Source: Paludibacteraceae bacterium (lineage in GTDB: Bacteria > Bacteroidota > Bacteroidia > Bacteroidales > Paludibacteraceae). Taken from it: a stretch of 12,881 nucleotides of DNA. Numbering within the stretch: position 1 is the stretch's first letter; every line of letters starts with the position of its first letter. Positions 7,162 to 12,881 of the stretch are shown piece after piece. The DNA is taken from NCBI GenBank assembly GCA_017402895.1, contig JAFPLG010000136.1, positions 1 through 12,881 of the forward strand. The letters run 5' to 3'. The notes beneath the pieces are model-generated. The model was not told the origin of the DNA, ran no database searches, and saw nothing but the letters and a program-made list of their open reading frames with translations. The position numbers were made by a program, and so were the translations under genes.

Positions 7162-7193
7162 AAACGAGTTGCTCTTAGGGGCAACTCGTTTTT
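7162..7193 (+). terminator. Intrinsic terminator of hup
   Basis: An 11-bp perfect stem (AAACGAGTTGC at 7162-7172 with GCAACTCGTTT at 7181-7191), an 8-base loop and a run of five T at 7189-7193 lie 17 bases after the hup stop. Confidence 0.88.
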
Positions 7194-7204
7194 GCGTTGA
7201 GGTG

Positions 7205-7223
7205 GTCCGTTCTCCTGACGGAC
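7205..7223 (+). promoter_or_regulatory. Small hairpin upstream of adk
   Basis: GTCCGT (7205-7210) and ACGGAC (7218-7223) can pair around a 7-base loop, between the hup terminator and the adk start. It is followed by AAAAGG rather than a U-run, so it is not a convincing terminator. Confidence 0.4.
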
Positions 7224-7255
7224 AAAAGGTCTTTAGTTTTTTATTTAAGGTTAAG

Positions 7256-7834
7256 ATGTTGAATATTATTCTCTGCGGAGCTCCCGGTAGTGGAAAGGGA
7301 ACGCAATCGCAGTTATTAGCAGATAAATTCGGCTTGCAGCACCTCTCTACCGGCGATGTGCTTCGTGCCGAGATAGCATCCGGTAGCAAACTGGGCGTGC
7401 ATATCGACGCCCTCATCTCGCGTGGCAATCTCGTGCCCGACGATATGATGTACGGCGTGATCGACAACTACCTGCGCACCTTGCCCAAGGATTGTAAGGG
7501 TATCATTCTGGACGGTTATCCTCGTACTGTTCCCCAGGCTGAGTCGCTGACGGAGTTGCTCCGGAAATACAACATGGATGCGCTGATGATCGACCTCATG
7601 GTCGACGAGCAATTGCTCATCCAGCGCCTCATCGAGCGAGGTAAGGTGAGCGGACGTGCCGACGATAACCTCAACACGATCCGCCATCGTATCGCCGTCT
7701 ATCACAACCAGACGGAACCTATCGCCAACTATTACCTCCACCAGGGTAACTACTTCGCCATCAATGGCAACCATACCGTGGACGAGGTATTCCTCCAAAT
7801 AGAACGAATCATCAAATTGGCAAAAAACCAATAG
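7256..7834 (+). CDS. adk: Adenylate kinase (short-LID type)
   Basis: Catalyses ATP + AMP to 2 ADP in the cytosol, keeping the adenylate pool in balance. The 192-residue protein starts at ATG 7256 with MLNIILCGAP; an earlier TTG at 7169 would sit inside the terminator stem and add residues with no family match. The P-loop GAPGSGKGT is at 8-16, the AMP-site STGD at 31-34 and DGYPR at 86-90. The lid region (ERGKVSGRADDN, about 127-138) is short and lacks the zinc/insert module of long adenylate kinases. The arginines expected to contact phosphates (128, 134, 145) are present. The upstream 60 bases contain a small hairpin and an imperfect TAnnTTTG-like box (7234-7241, last base wrong), so the promoter is not certain. 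The stop codon is the first part of a heptad repeat that fills the gap to obg. Confidence 0.96.
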   Translation: MLNIILCGAPGSGKGTQSQLLADKFGLQHLSTGDVLRAEIASGSKLGVHIDALISRGNLVPDDMMYGVIDNYLRTLPKDCKGIILDGYPRTVPQAESLTELLRKYNMDALMIDLMVDEQLLIQRLIERGKVSGRADDNLNTIRHRIAVYHNQTEPIANYYLHQGNYFAINGNHTVDEVFLQIERIIKLAKNQ

Positions 7835-7866
7835 CCATTAACCATTAGCCATTCGCCATTAAAATG
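7832..7866 (-). repeat. Heptad repeat block E filling the adk-obg gap (reverse orientation)
   Basis: On the plus strand the units are tagccat, taaccat, tagccat, tcgccat and taaaatg. The first supplies the adk stop codon and the last the obg ATG, so the junction is repeat from end to end. Read on the minus strand the units match block D (gctaatg, gttaatg and gcgaatg types). Confidence 0.85.
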
Positions 7867-9042
7867 CCCAGCAATTTCATCGATTACGTCAAGATCTACT
7901 GCCGTTCCGGAAAGGGTGGTGCAGGTAGTATGCACTTCCATCGCGCTAAGTATCTGCCTAAGGGCGGACCCGACGGAGGCGATGGAGGCCGTGGAGGCAG
8001 TATTATCCTGCATGGCAACCGTAATCTTTGGACCTTGCTCCATCTGAAGTACCAGAAGCATATCATGGCTACCGATGGCGGACGAGGTGGCGAAAGCCGC
8101 TCGTCGGGCAAGGATGGTGAGGACCGTATCATCGAGGTGCCCTGCGGCACCGTTGTCTACGACGGCGATACGGGTGAATACCTCTGCGAAGTGCGTGAGC
8201 ACGACGAACGTGTCGTACTGCTCCGAGGCGGCAAGGGAGGTCTGGGCAACTGGAATTTCCGAACCGCTACCAACCAGGCGCCGCGGTATGCCCAGCCGGG
8301 CGAACCCTGTCAGGAACGCAACGTCATCCTCCAGCTCAAGGTGCTGGCCGATGTCGGACTGGTCGGCTTCCCCAATGCCGGTAAGTCGACCCTGCTGAGT
8401 GTTGTCTCGGCCGCTAAACCCGAGATAGCCGACTATCCGTTCACGACGCTCACCCCGCAACTGGGTATCGTGCGTTATCGCGACGAGCGTTCGTTCTGCA
8501 TGGCCGATATCCCCGGTATCATCGAGGGAGCCAGCGAAGGCCGTGGACTCGGACTGCGCTTCTTGCGCCATATCGAGCGTAATGCCGTGCTGCTCTTCCT
8601 GGTGCCGGCCGCCTCACCCGATATCGAGGGCGAGTATCGTATCCTGCTTTCCGAACTGGAGAAATACAACCCGCAACTGCTGACCAAGGCACGTATGCTG
8701 GCTATCTCCAAGTGCGACATACCGCCCTACAGCGAAGAGGGCGAGATATTGCCCATTCCATCGGCCGAAGAGCTGACGGTCAAACTGGGCATTCCCGTGG
8801 TGCATATCTCGTCGTTCACGGGCGAGGGTATCGACCGCCTGAAGGATATGCTCTGGGACGAACTGACCAAGGAGCAGAACCAGGTAATCGAAATCAGTCA
8901 TGCCCCGATAGATATCAAGCTTGTCGAGCGGGAGGAAGAACCGCAACCTGCTGACGACGAAGAGGAGGGTACTATCTATCTCAACGAAGTAGAAGAGGAG
9001 TGGGACCTCTCCAAATACAAAGGCATCGGCTGGGACGAGTAA
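7864..9042 (+). CDS. obg: Obg family GTPase
   Basis: An essential GTP-binding protein associated with 50S ribosome maturation and stress or growth control. The 392-residue protein has the glycine-rich N-terminal Obg fold (about 1-160, with repeated GG segments such as KGGPDGGDGGRGG). The G domain has G1 GFPNAGKS (168-175), G2 YPFTTLTP (191-198), G3 DIPG (215-218), G4 as SKCD (282-285, where many GTPases have NKxD) and a G5 SS around 316-317. The C-terminus is a long acidic tail (from about 348, rich in Glu and Asp) rather than a folded OCT domain, as seen in other Bacteroidetes members. The gap of 29 bases to adk is made of 7-bp repeats, so the two genes are probably co-transcribed. Confidence 0.96.
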   Translation: MPSNFIDYVKIYCRSGKGGAGSMHFHRAKYLPKGGPDGGDGGRGGSIILHGNRNLWTLLHLKYQKHIMATDGGRGGESRSSGKDGEDRIIEVPCGTVVYDGDTGEYLCEVREHDERVVLLRGGKGGLGNWNFRTATNQAPRYAQPGEPCQERNVILQLKVLADVGLVGFPNAGKSTLLSVVSAAKPEIADYPFTTLTPQLGIVRYRDERSFCMADIPGIIEGASEGRGLGLRFLRHIERNAVLLFLVPAASPDIEGEYRILLSELEKYNPQLLTKARMLAISKCDIPPYSEEGEILPIPSAEELTVKLGIPVVHISSFTGEGIDRLKDMLWDELTKEQNQVIEISHAPIDIKLVEREEEPQPADDEEEGTIYLNEVEEEWDLSKYKGIGWDE

Positions 9043-9043
9043 A

Positions 9044-9112
9044 CTGAAAGGTGAAAATTGCGAAGCAATAATCGTTCGAACGAAGTAAGATAAGAAAAGT
9101 GAAAGGTGAGCA
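9044..9112 (+). repeat. Heptad repeat block F, interrupted, between obg and the ClC gene
   Basis: Units ctgaaag and gtgaaaa (9044-9057) and, later, aagaaaa, gtgaaag and gtgagca (9092-9112) flank a short palindromic stretch. The ClC GTG start is the beginning of the unit at 9099. Degeneracy is higher here than in blocks A to E, and the two halves are one base out of 7-bp register. Confidence 0.65.
9057..9083. repeat. Pair of short palindromes inside block F
   Basis: A 5-bp stem with a 3-base loop (ATTGC, GAA, GCAAT; 9057-9069) is followed two bases later by a perfect 12-bp palindrome, TCGTTCGAACGA (9072-9083). There is no U-run, so this is not an ordinary terminator. Its role is unknown. Confidence 0.6.
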
Positions 9113-10886
9113 GCTAAATAGTTTCATCGAATGGCGAGAGGGCCATATACGTAGCAAGCATTTCGTCTTGCTCCTCTCGTTCTTTGTGGGCTGTTTCTCG
9201 GCATGTGCGGCTGTGATCCTGAAGTCGTTCATCCACCTCATCCAGTATTTTGTAGAGAACCATCTCATCGCTGGTGGTCATACCTGGTGGTATCTGATCA
9301 CCCCGATGATTGGTATCACATTGGCGGCTCTTTTCGTGCGGTATGTCGTGCGTGACGATATCAGCCATGGTATCACCAAGATCCTCTACGCTATCTCTCA
9401 GCGTAAGTCGATTATCAAGGCGCATAATATGTGGTCGTCTGTCGTGGGATCGGGCTTGACGATCGGTTTCGGTGGATCGGTTGGAGCCGAGGCTCCTATT
9501 GTGCTTACGGGTGCGGCTATCGGTAGCAACCTGGCTAAGGCGTTCCGGCTCGACCAGAAGACCATGATGCTCATGATCGGCTGCGGAGCTGCGGGTGCGA
9601 TAGGCGGCATCTTCAAGGCACCTATTGCCGGACTGGTCTTCACGCTCGAGGTACTCATGATGGATATCACGATGACCTCTGTGGCACCGCTTCTTATCTC
9701 GTCTGTCACGGCTACGGCTATCTCCTATATCGCTACGGGCACCGACCCCATGTTCCCGCTCGACCAGTACGACGCTTTCTCGGTCAGCCGTATCCCCTGG
9801 TATCTGATTCTGGGTGTCGTATGCGGTTTTGCCAGCCTCTATTTCACGCGAGGCATGAACCGCCTGGAGCAATTCATGAAGCGCCACGTGCGCAGTATCG
9901 GGGTGAAGATTCTGGTCGGAGGTCTCATGCTGAGTATCCTCGTCTTCCTCTTCCCGCCTTTGTACGGTGAGGGTTACGACGTGATTACCCAGCTCATCAA
10001 TGGCAATAGCGAACTCGCTCTCGCATATAGCCCGCTTACGAATGGCACGTGGCTGACGGCCAATAGCCAGTGGCTCATTATCGGCTATTTCGTGGCGATT
10101 ATCCTCCTCAAGATTGTGGCCAGCGTAGCTACCAATGGTGGTGGCGGTGTCGGCGGTATCTTTGCGCCTTCGCTCTTTATGGGTGCGCTGGTGGGATTTG
10201 TTACGGGGCGTGTGCTCAACCTGATGGGTGTGTGGGTGCCGATTACCAATTTCTCGCTGGTCGGCATGGCAGGCCTGATGTCGGGCGTCATGCATGCGCC
10301 GCTGACGGGTATCTTCCTTATTGCCGAACTCACCGGTGGTTACCACCTCTTTATGCCGCTTATGATCGTTAGTGTCATCTCGTATCTGACGATTATGCTT
10401 TTCGAACCGCACTCGTTGTATGCGATGCGTCTGGCACAGAAGGGCGAACTGCTCACCCATAACAAGGACCGCAATGTCCTCACCTTGCTCAAGATGGACA
10501 ATGTGCTGGAGACTGATTTCAAGACCGTCTTCCCTGAGATGACGCTGGGCGAACTGGTCAAGGTTATCTCCGAGAGTCGTCGCAATATCTTCCCCGTCAT
10601 CGACCATGAGGGCCATCTGCGCGGGGTGCTCTTGCTCGACGAGGTGCGTAATATCATGTTCCAGCCGCGTCTGTATAGCCGTTTCACGGTGGGCCAACTG
10701 ATGACCTCTCCTCTGGCGGTTCTTCAGTTTGATATGCCTATGGAGAAGGTGATGGAGAAGTTTGAGGACACGGGTGCCTGGAATCTGCCCGTCGTCGACC
10801 AGGATCGCCGCTATCTGGGCTTCGTCTCCAAGTCCAAGATCTTCAACTCCTACCGCCACGTCCTCGTCCACTTCAGCGAAGAATAG
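9099..10886 (+). CDS. ClC-type chloride channel/transporter with C-terminal CBS pair
   Basis: A 595-residue inner-membrane protein of the ClC family with about a dozen or more membrane helices (about 20-435) and two cytoplasmic CBS domains (about 466-523 and 533-585) that may sense nucleotides. The gating glutamate is Glu131 in GSVGAEAP, the counterpart of GREGP. The GxFxP filter loop is GGIFAPSLF (352-360), and the inner-gate tyrosine is probably Tyr415 in LTGGYHLF. In FTLEVL (181-186) the position matching the internal proton glutamate of E. coli ClcA appears to be Val185. The counterpart of its filter serine seems to be His90 in SHGIT. Channel or uncoupled behaviour is therefore possible; this rests on alignment by eye. 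The GTG start at 9099 lies in heptad-like DNA; a stop at 9069-9071 closes the frame upstream, and the next ATG is far inside the protein. Confidence 0.92.
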   Translation: MKGEQLNSFIEWREGHIRSKHFVLLLSFFVGCFSACAAVILKSFIHLIQYFVENHLIAGGHTWWYLITPMIGITLAALFVRYVVRDDISHGITKILYAISQRKSIIKAHNMWSSVVGSGLTIGFGGSVGAEAPIVLTGAAIGSNLAKAFRLDQKTMMLMIGCGAAGAIGGIFKAPIAGLVFTLEVLMMDITMTSVAPLLISSVTATAISYIATGTDPMFPLDQYDAFSVSRIPWYLILGVVCGFASLYFTRGMNRLEQFMKRHVRSIGVKILVGGLMLSILVFLFPPLYGEGYDVITQLINGNSELALAYSPLTNGTWLTANSQWLIIGYFVAIILLKIVASVATNGGGGVGGIFAPSLFMGALVGFVTGRVLNLMGVWVPITNFSLVGMAGLMSGVMHAPLTGIFLIAELTGGYHLFMPLMIVSVISYLTIMLFEPHSLYAMRLAQKGELLTHNKDRNVLTLLKMDNVLETDFKTVFPEMTLGELVKVISESRRNIFPVIDHEGHLRGVLLLDEVRNIMFQPRLYSRFTVGQLMTSPLAVLQFDMPMEKVMEKFEDTGAWNLPVVDQDRRYLGFVSKSKIFNSYRHVLVHFSEE

Positions 10887-10971
10887 GGGCTTTTTATCCT
10901 TTACTTTGCTTTTTCCTCTTCATTCTTCACCAGTATTCACTGTCGCTTTTCTCATGTCTGTGTCATATTAA

Positions 10972-11026
10972 TCACGATAAACATACGATAGATACACGAT
11001 AGATATACGTTAGATATACGATAGAT
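10972..11026. repeat. 11-bp tandem repeat (about five copies)
   Basis: Units atacgatagat (10983), acacgatagat (10994), atacgttagat (11005) and atacgatagat (11016) follow each other exactly, preceded by a degenerate copy tcacgataaac (10972). A period of 11 keeps each unit on nearly the same face of the helix. Confidence 0.85.
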
Positions 11027-11170
11027 AAAGCTAACGACAACATAGTCAAAGTATGAGGTGACCCCATTCTTTTGAACACTGCGCGCCTTCGTTTATTTAC
11101 TTCGTTGCCGGATTTTTTTGTTAGTTGGGATGCGCAAATTGCACTTTTTTTATGAAAAAGGGTACGAAAA

Positions 11171-11202
11171 TTTGCATGTTTGAAAAAAAAGTAGTAATTT
11201 TG
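11171..11202 (+). promoter_or_regulatory. Promoter of acpP (and probably fabF)
   Basis: TTTG at 11171-11174 and TAATTTTG at 11195-11202 are separated by 20 bases, an excellent match to the Bacteroidetes promoter. Transcription should begin near 11207-11211, about 80 bases before acpP. A/T tracts lie just upstream (11145-11151 and 11155-11159). Confidence 0.8.
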
Positions 11203-11235
11203 CGCACTTCCTCGTTAGTAGGCCTTGACGCATAT

Positions 11236-11267
11236 TCGACGAAAAAGCATCGTGAAATCGACGAAAA
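11236..11267 (+). promoter_or_regulatory. Direct repeats in the acpP leader
   Basis: TCGACGAAAA occurs at 11236-11245 and again at 11258-11267, 22 bases apart (two helical turns), within the expected untranslated leader. Its role is unknown. Confidence 0.5.
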
Positions 11268-11288
11268 TCAATCTAAAAATATAAGATT

Positions 11289-11525
11289 ATGCCAGAAATT
11301 GAATCGAAAGTAAAAGCTATCATTGTTGATAAGCTGGGTGTTGAGGAGTCGCAAGTAACTCCCGAGGCTAACTTCCAGGCAGACCTGAACGCTGATTCGC
11401 TGGATACCGTAGAACTGATCATGGAGTTTGAGAAAGAGTTTGGTATCTCGATTCCTGATGAGGATACGCAGAAGATTAGCACCGTTGGTGATGTAATTGA
11501 GTACATCAAGAACGCACAGGCTTAA
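11289..11525 (+). CDS. acpP: Acyl carrier protein
   Basis: The 78-residue carrier that holds growing acyl chains on a 4'-phosphopantetheine arm during cytosolic type II fatty-acid synthesis. The attachment residue is Ser37 in the motif [14 protein letters not shown], which is close to the universal DSL pattern. The protein is acidic, with the usual four-helix spacing, and ends [12 protein letters not shown] 11289 is the natural start. It is preceded by an 80-base leader behind a clear TTTG-N20-TAnnTTTG promoter, so it is probably highly transcribed. fabF follows after 82 bases containing a hairpin. Confidence 0.97.
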   Translation: MPEIESKVKAIIVDKLGVEESQVTPEANFQADLNADSLDTVELIMEFEKEFGISIPDEDTQKISTVGDVIEYIKNAQA

Positions 11526-11544
11526 TTCAGTGTACGTTGTATTG

Positions 11545-11580
11545 ATTTACGAGTTTACGGGCAACCGTAAGCTCGTAAAT
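11545..11580 (+). promoter_or_regulatory. Long hairpin with GCAA tetraloop between acpP and fabF
   Basis: ATTTACGAGTTTACGG (11545-11560) pairs with 11565-11580 over 16 bp with a single G-U pair (11554 with 11571), closing on the GNRA-type tetraloop GCAA. There is no U-run after it, so it does not look like a standard terminator. It may set the acpP/fabF mRNA ratio by partial termination, processing or 3'-end protection. Confidence 0.7.
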
Positions 11581-11607
11581 TCATGTGTAATAATTACCAT
11601 TTTTGAG

Positions 11608-12867
11608 ATGCAACTAAGAAGAGTCGTTATAACAGGATTAGGTGCGCTCACGCCCGTAGGCAATAGCGCGCGCGAGACATGGGAGTCGCTGGTAGCCGGA
11701 CGGAGCGGTATCGCCCCGATTACCCAATTTGATGCCAGCTTATTTAAGACGCAGTTTGCCGGAGAAGTCAAGGGCTTCGACCCGACGCCACTGCTCGACC
11801 GCAAAGAGGTGCGTAAGCTCGACCGCTATGCACAGTTCTCGGTATGGGTAGCCAAGGAGGCTGTAGATGATTCCGGACTGGATATGGAGAAGGAGAACCG
11901 CGACCGTATCGGCGTAGTATGGGGAAGCGGTATGGGCGGACTGCGCAGTACCGAGCAGGAGTGTATCGACTTCGGCAAGGGAGACGGCGTACCTCGCTTC
12001 AACCCCTTCATGATTCCGAAGTCCATTCCGAGTATCGCTGCCGGACAGATATCCATCCTCTTCGGACTGGGCGGACTGAGTTTCTCGGTTAGCACGGCTT
12101 GCTCGTCGTCGTCCCACGCCATAGCACAGGCCTTCGACCAGATACGTCTGGGTCATGCAGACGTCATCCTGACGGGTGGTGCGGATGCGGACATAACGGT
12201 GACCGGTATCGGCGGCTTCAACTCGCTCCATGCCCTCTCGACACGCAACGACGACCCGCAGGGTGCCAGTCGTCCGTTCTCGAAGTCGCGCGACGGCTTT
12301 GTGCTGAGCGAAGGTGCGGCCTGCCTCATCATGGAGGATTATGAGCACGCCAAGGCACGTGGTGCGCATATCTATGCCGAGATGGTAGGCGAGGGTATGA
12401 CGTCCGATGCATACCACATGACGGCTCCTGATCCCGATGCCAAGGGCGCACAACGCGTGATGCAACTGGCTATCCAGGATGCCGGTATCGATCCAAAGGA
12501 TATCGATTATATCAATACCCACGGCACGTCCACTCCGCTGGGCGACATAGCCGAACTGAAAGCCATCCATAACGTCTTCGGCGAACATATCTACGACATG
12601 AACCTCGACTCGACGAAGTCGATGACCGGTCATATGATAGGTGCTACGGGCGCAGTGGAATCGCTGGCATGTATCATGGCGCTGAAAGAAGGTATCGTGC
12701 CGCCGACGATCAACCACTCGGAGGATGACGAAGACGAACAGATCGACTATCGCATCAACTTCACCTTCGGCCAGGCCCAGAAACGTGCGCTGCGCTATGC
12801 GCTGACCAATACCTTTGGCTTCGGCGGACATAATGCGTGTCTGATATTTAAGAAGTGGGAAGAATAA
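11608..12867 (+). CDS. fabF: Beta-ketoacyl-ACP synthase II
   Basis: Condenses malonyl-ACP with acyl-ACP to lengthen fatty acids, using the neighbouring AcpP as carrier. The 419-residue protein starts MQLRRVVITGLGALTPVG at ATG 11608; an upstream in-frame start at 11497 would overlap acpP and read through a hairpin, with no family similarity in the extra 37 residues. The catalytic set is complete: Cys165 in STACSSSS, His305 in NTHGTSTP, Lys337 in STKSMTGH and His342. The GFGG gating loop is at 404-407. Length and residues fit KAS II rather than FabB or FabH. The complete gene ends 14 bases before the window end; a ribonuclease III gene often follows in this order but cannot be seen here. Confidence 0.96.
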   Translation: MQLRRVVITGLGALTPVGNSARETWESLVAGRSGIAPITQFDASLFKTQFAGEVKGFDPTPLLDRKEVRKLDRYAQFSVWVAKEAVDDSGLDMEKENRDRIGVVWGSGMGGLRSTEQECIDFGKGDGVPRFNPFMIPKSIPSIAAGQISILFGLGGLSFSVSTACSSSSHAIAQAFDQIRLGHADVILTGGADADITVTGIGGFNSLHALSTRNDDPQGASRPFSKSRDGFVLSEGAACLIMEDYEHAKARGAHIYAEMVGEGMTSDAYHMTAPDPDAKGAQRVMQLAIQDAGIDPKDIDYINTHGTSTPLGDIAELKAIHNVFGEHIYDMNLDSTKSMTGHMIGATGAVESLACIMALKEGIVPPTINHSEDDEDEQIDYRINFTFGQAQKRALRYALTNTFGFGGHNACLIFKKWEE

Positions 12868-12881
12868 CGCGTCGTCACCCT

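Larger units (their letters stand above)
10887..11288. other. Intergenic region between the ClC gene and acpP
   Basis: About 400 bases without a convincing gene. In order it holds a pyrimidine-rich stretch after the ClC stop (about 10890-10960), an 11-bp tandem repeat (10972-11026), a stretch with no recognised signal (about 11030-11110), A/T tracts and a GCAAATTGC palindrome (11134-11142), then the acpP promoter and leader. I find no strong intrinsic terminator for the ClC gene. Confidence 0.7.

Noticed and set aside
7169..7255. A longer adk starting at TTG 7169.
   Set aside because: It would begin inside the hup terminator stem; the family start is MLNIILCGAP at 7256.
3625..7866. Heptad blocks as a CRISPR array.
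   Set aside because: The units are 7 bases long, directly adjacent with no unique spacers, and there is no cas gene.
9114..10871. A 585-codon open frame on the minus strand, opposite the ClC gene.
   Set aside because: Its translation is rich in His, Arg, Asp and Glu with no recognisable domain, and the plus-strand gene has clear ClC and CBS motifs. Similar antisense frames lie opposite pulA, the hydrolase and fabF, so it is an effect of codon use.
11125..11313. A 62-codon frame upstream of acpP.
   Set aside because: It spans the acpP promoter and runs into acpP in another frame; it has no start signal of its own.
11497..11607. A longer fabF starting at 11497.
   Set aside because: It would overlap acpP and translate the intergenic hairpin; the family start is MQLRRVVITG at 11608.
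11740..12831. A 363-codon open frame on the minus strand, opposite fabF.
   Set aside because: fabF has a full catalytic set, and the antisense translation shows no family features.

Overview
The window reads as a chromosomal stretch from a Bacteroidales bacterium, most likely Prevotellaceae-like, though the genus cannot be fixed from the sequence alone. The evidence is two promoters of the Bacteroidetes type (TTTG or TTGG, about 19-20 bases, then TAnnTTTG), start codons mostly without a clear Shine-Dalgarno sequence, several exported lipoproteins, a short-LID adenylate kinase, and an Obg GTPase and ClC protein of the kind found in this order. I see no transposase, integrase, phage gene, CRISPR array, tRNA or rRNA, so this is core genome rather than a mobile island.

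Left block (1-5910, + strand): the 3' part of clpX is followed after one base by a lipoprotein type I pullulanase. Its stop codon overlaps the start of a small outer-membrane beta-barrel-like protein. A lipoprotein alpha/beta hydrolase (secretory-lipase-like) and an unrecognised lipoprotein follow, the last two overlapping by 8 bases. The tight packing suggests one transcript that joins cytosolic protein quality control to an envelope/starch-degradation group.

Middle block (5911-7193): a rhomboid protease on the minus strand converges on the left block and diverges from hup (HU). The 215 bases between rhomboid and hup hold two TAnnTTTG promoters, a run of A/T tracts spaced about one helical turn apart, and a 16-bp perfect palindrome in the hup leader. 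A strong intrinsic terminator closes hup.

Right block (7194-12881, + strand): adk and obg (nucleotide homeostasis and ribosome/GTP control), then a ClC-type chloride protein with two CBS domains. Next comes a gap of about 400 bases carrying an 11-bp tandem repeat and a well-formed promoter. The window ends with the fatty-acid pair acpP and fabF, separated by a 16-bp hairpin with a GCAA tetraloop.

The most unusual feature is a family of 7-bp-period repeats (aligned consensus roughly NYKAAHR). It occupies five gene junctions between the beta-barrel gene and the ClC gene, in both orientations, and has been absorbed into start codons, a stop codon, N-termini and a signal peptide. No gene set here looks like a new multi-gene system; the interest lies in these repeats and the regulatory DNA.
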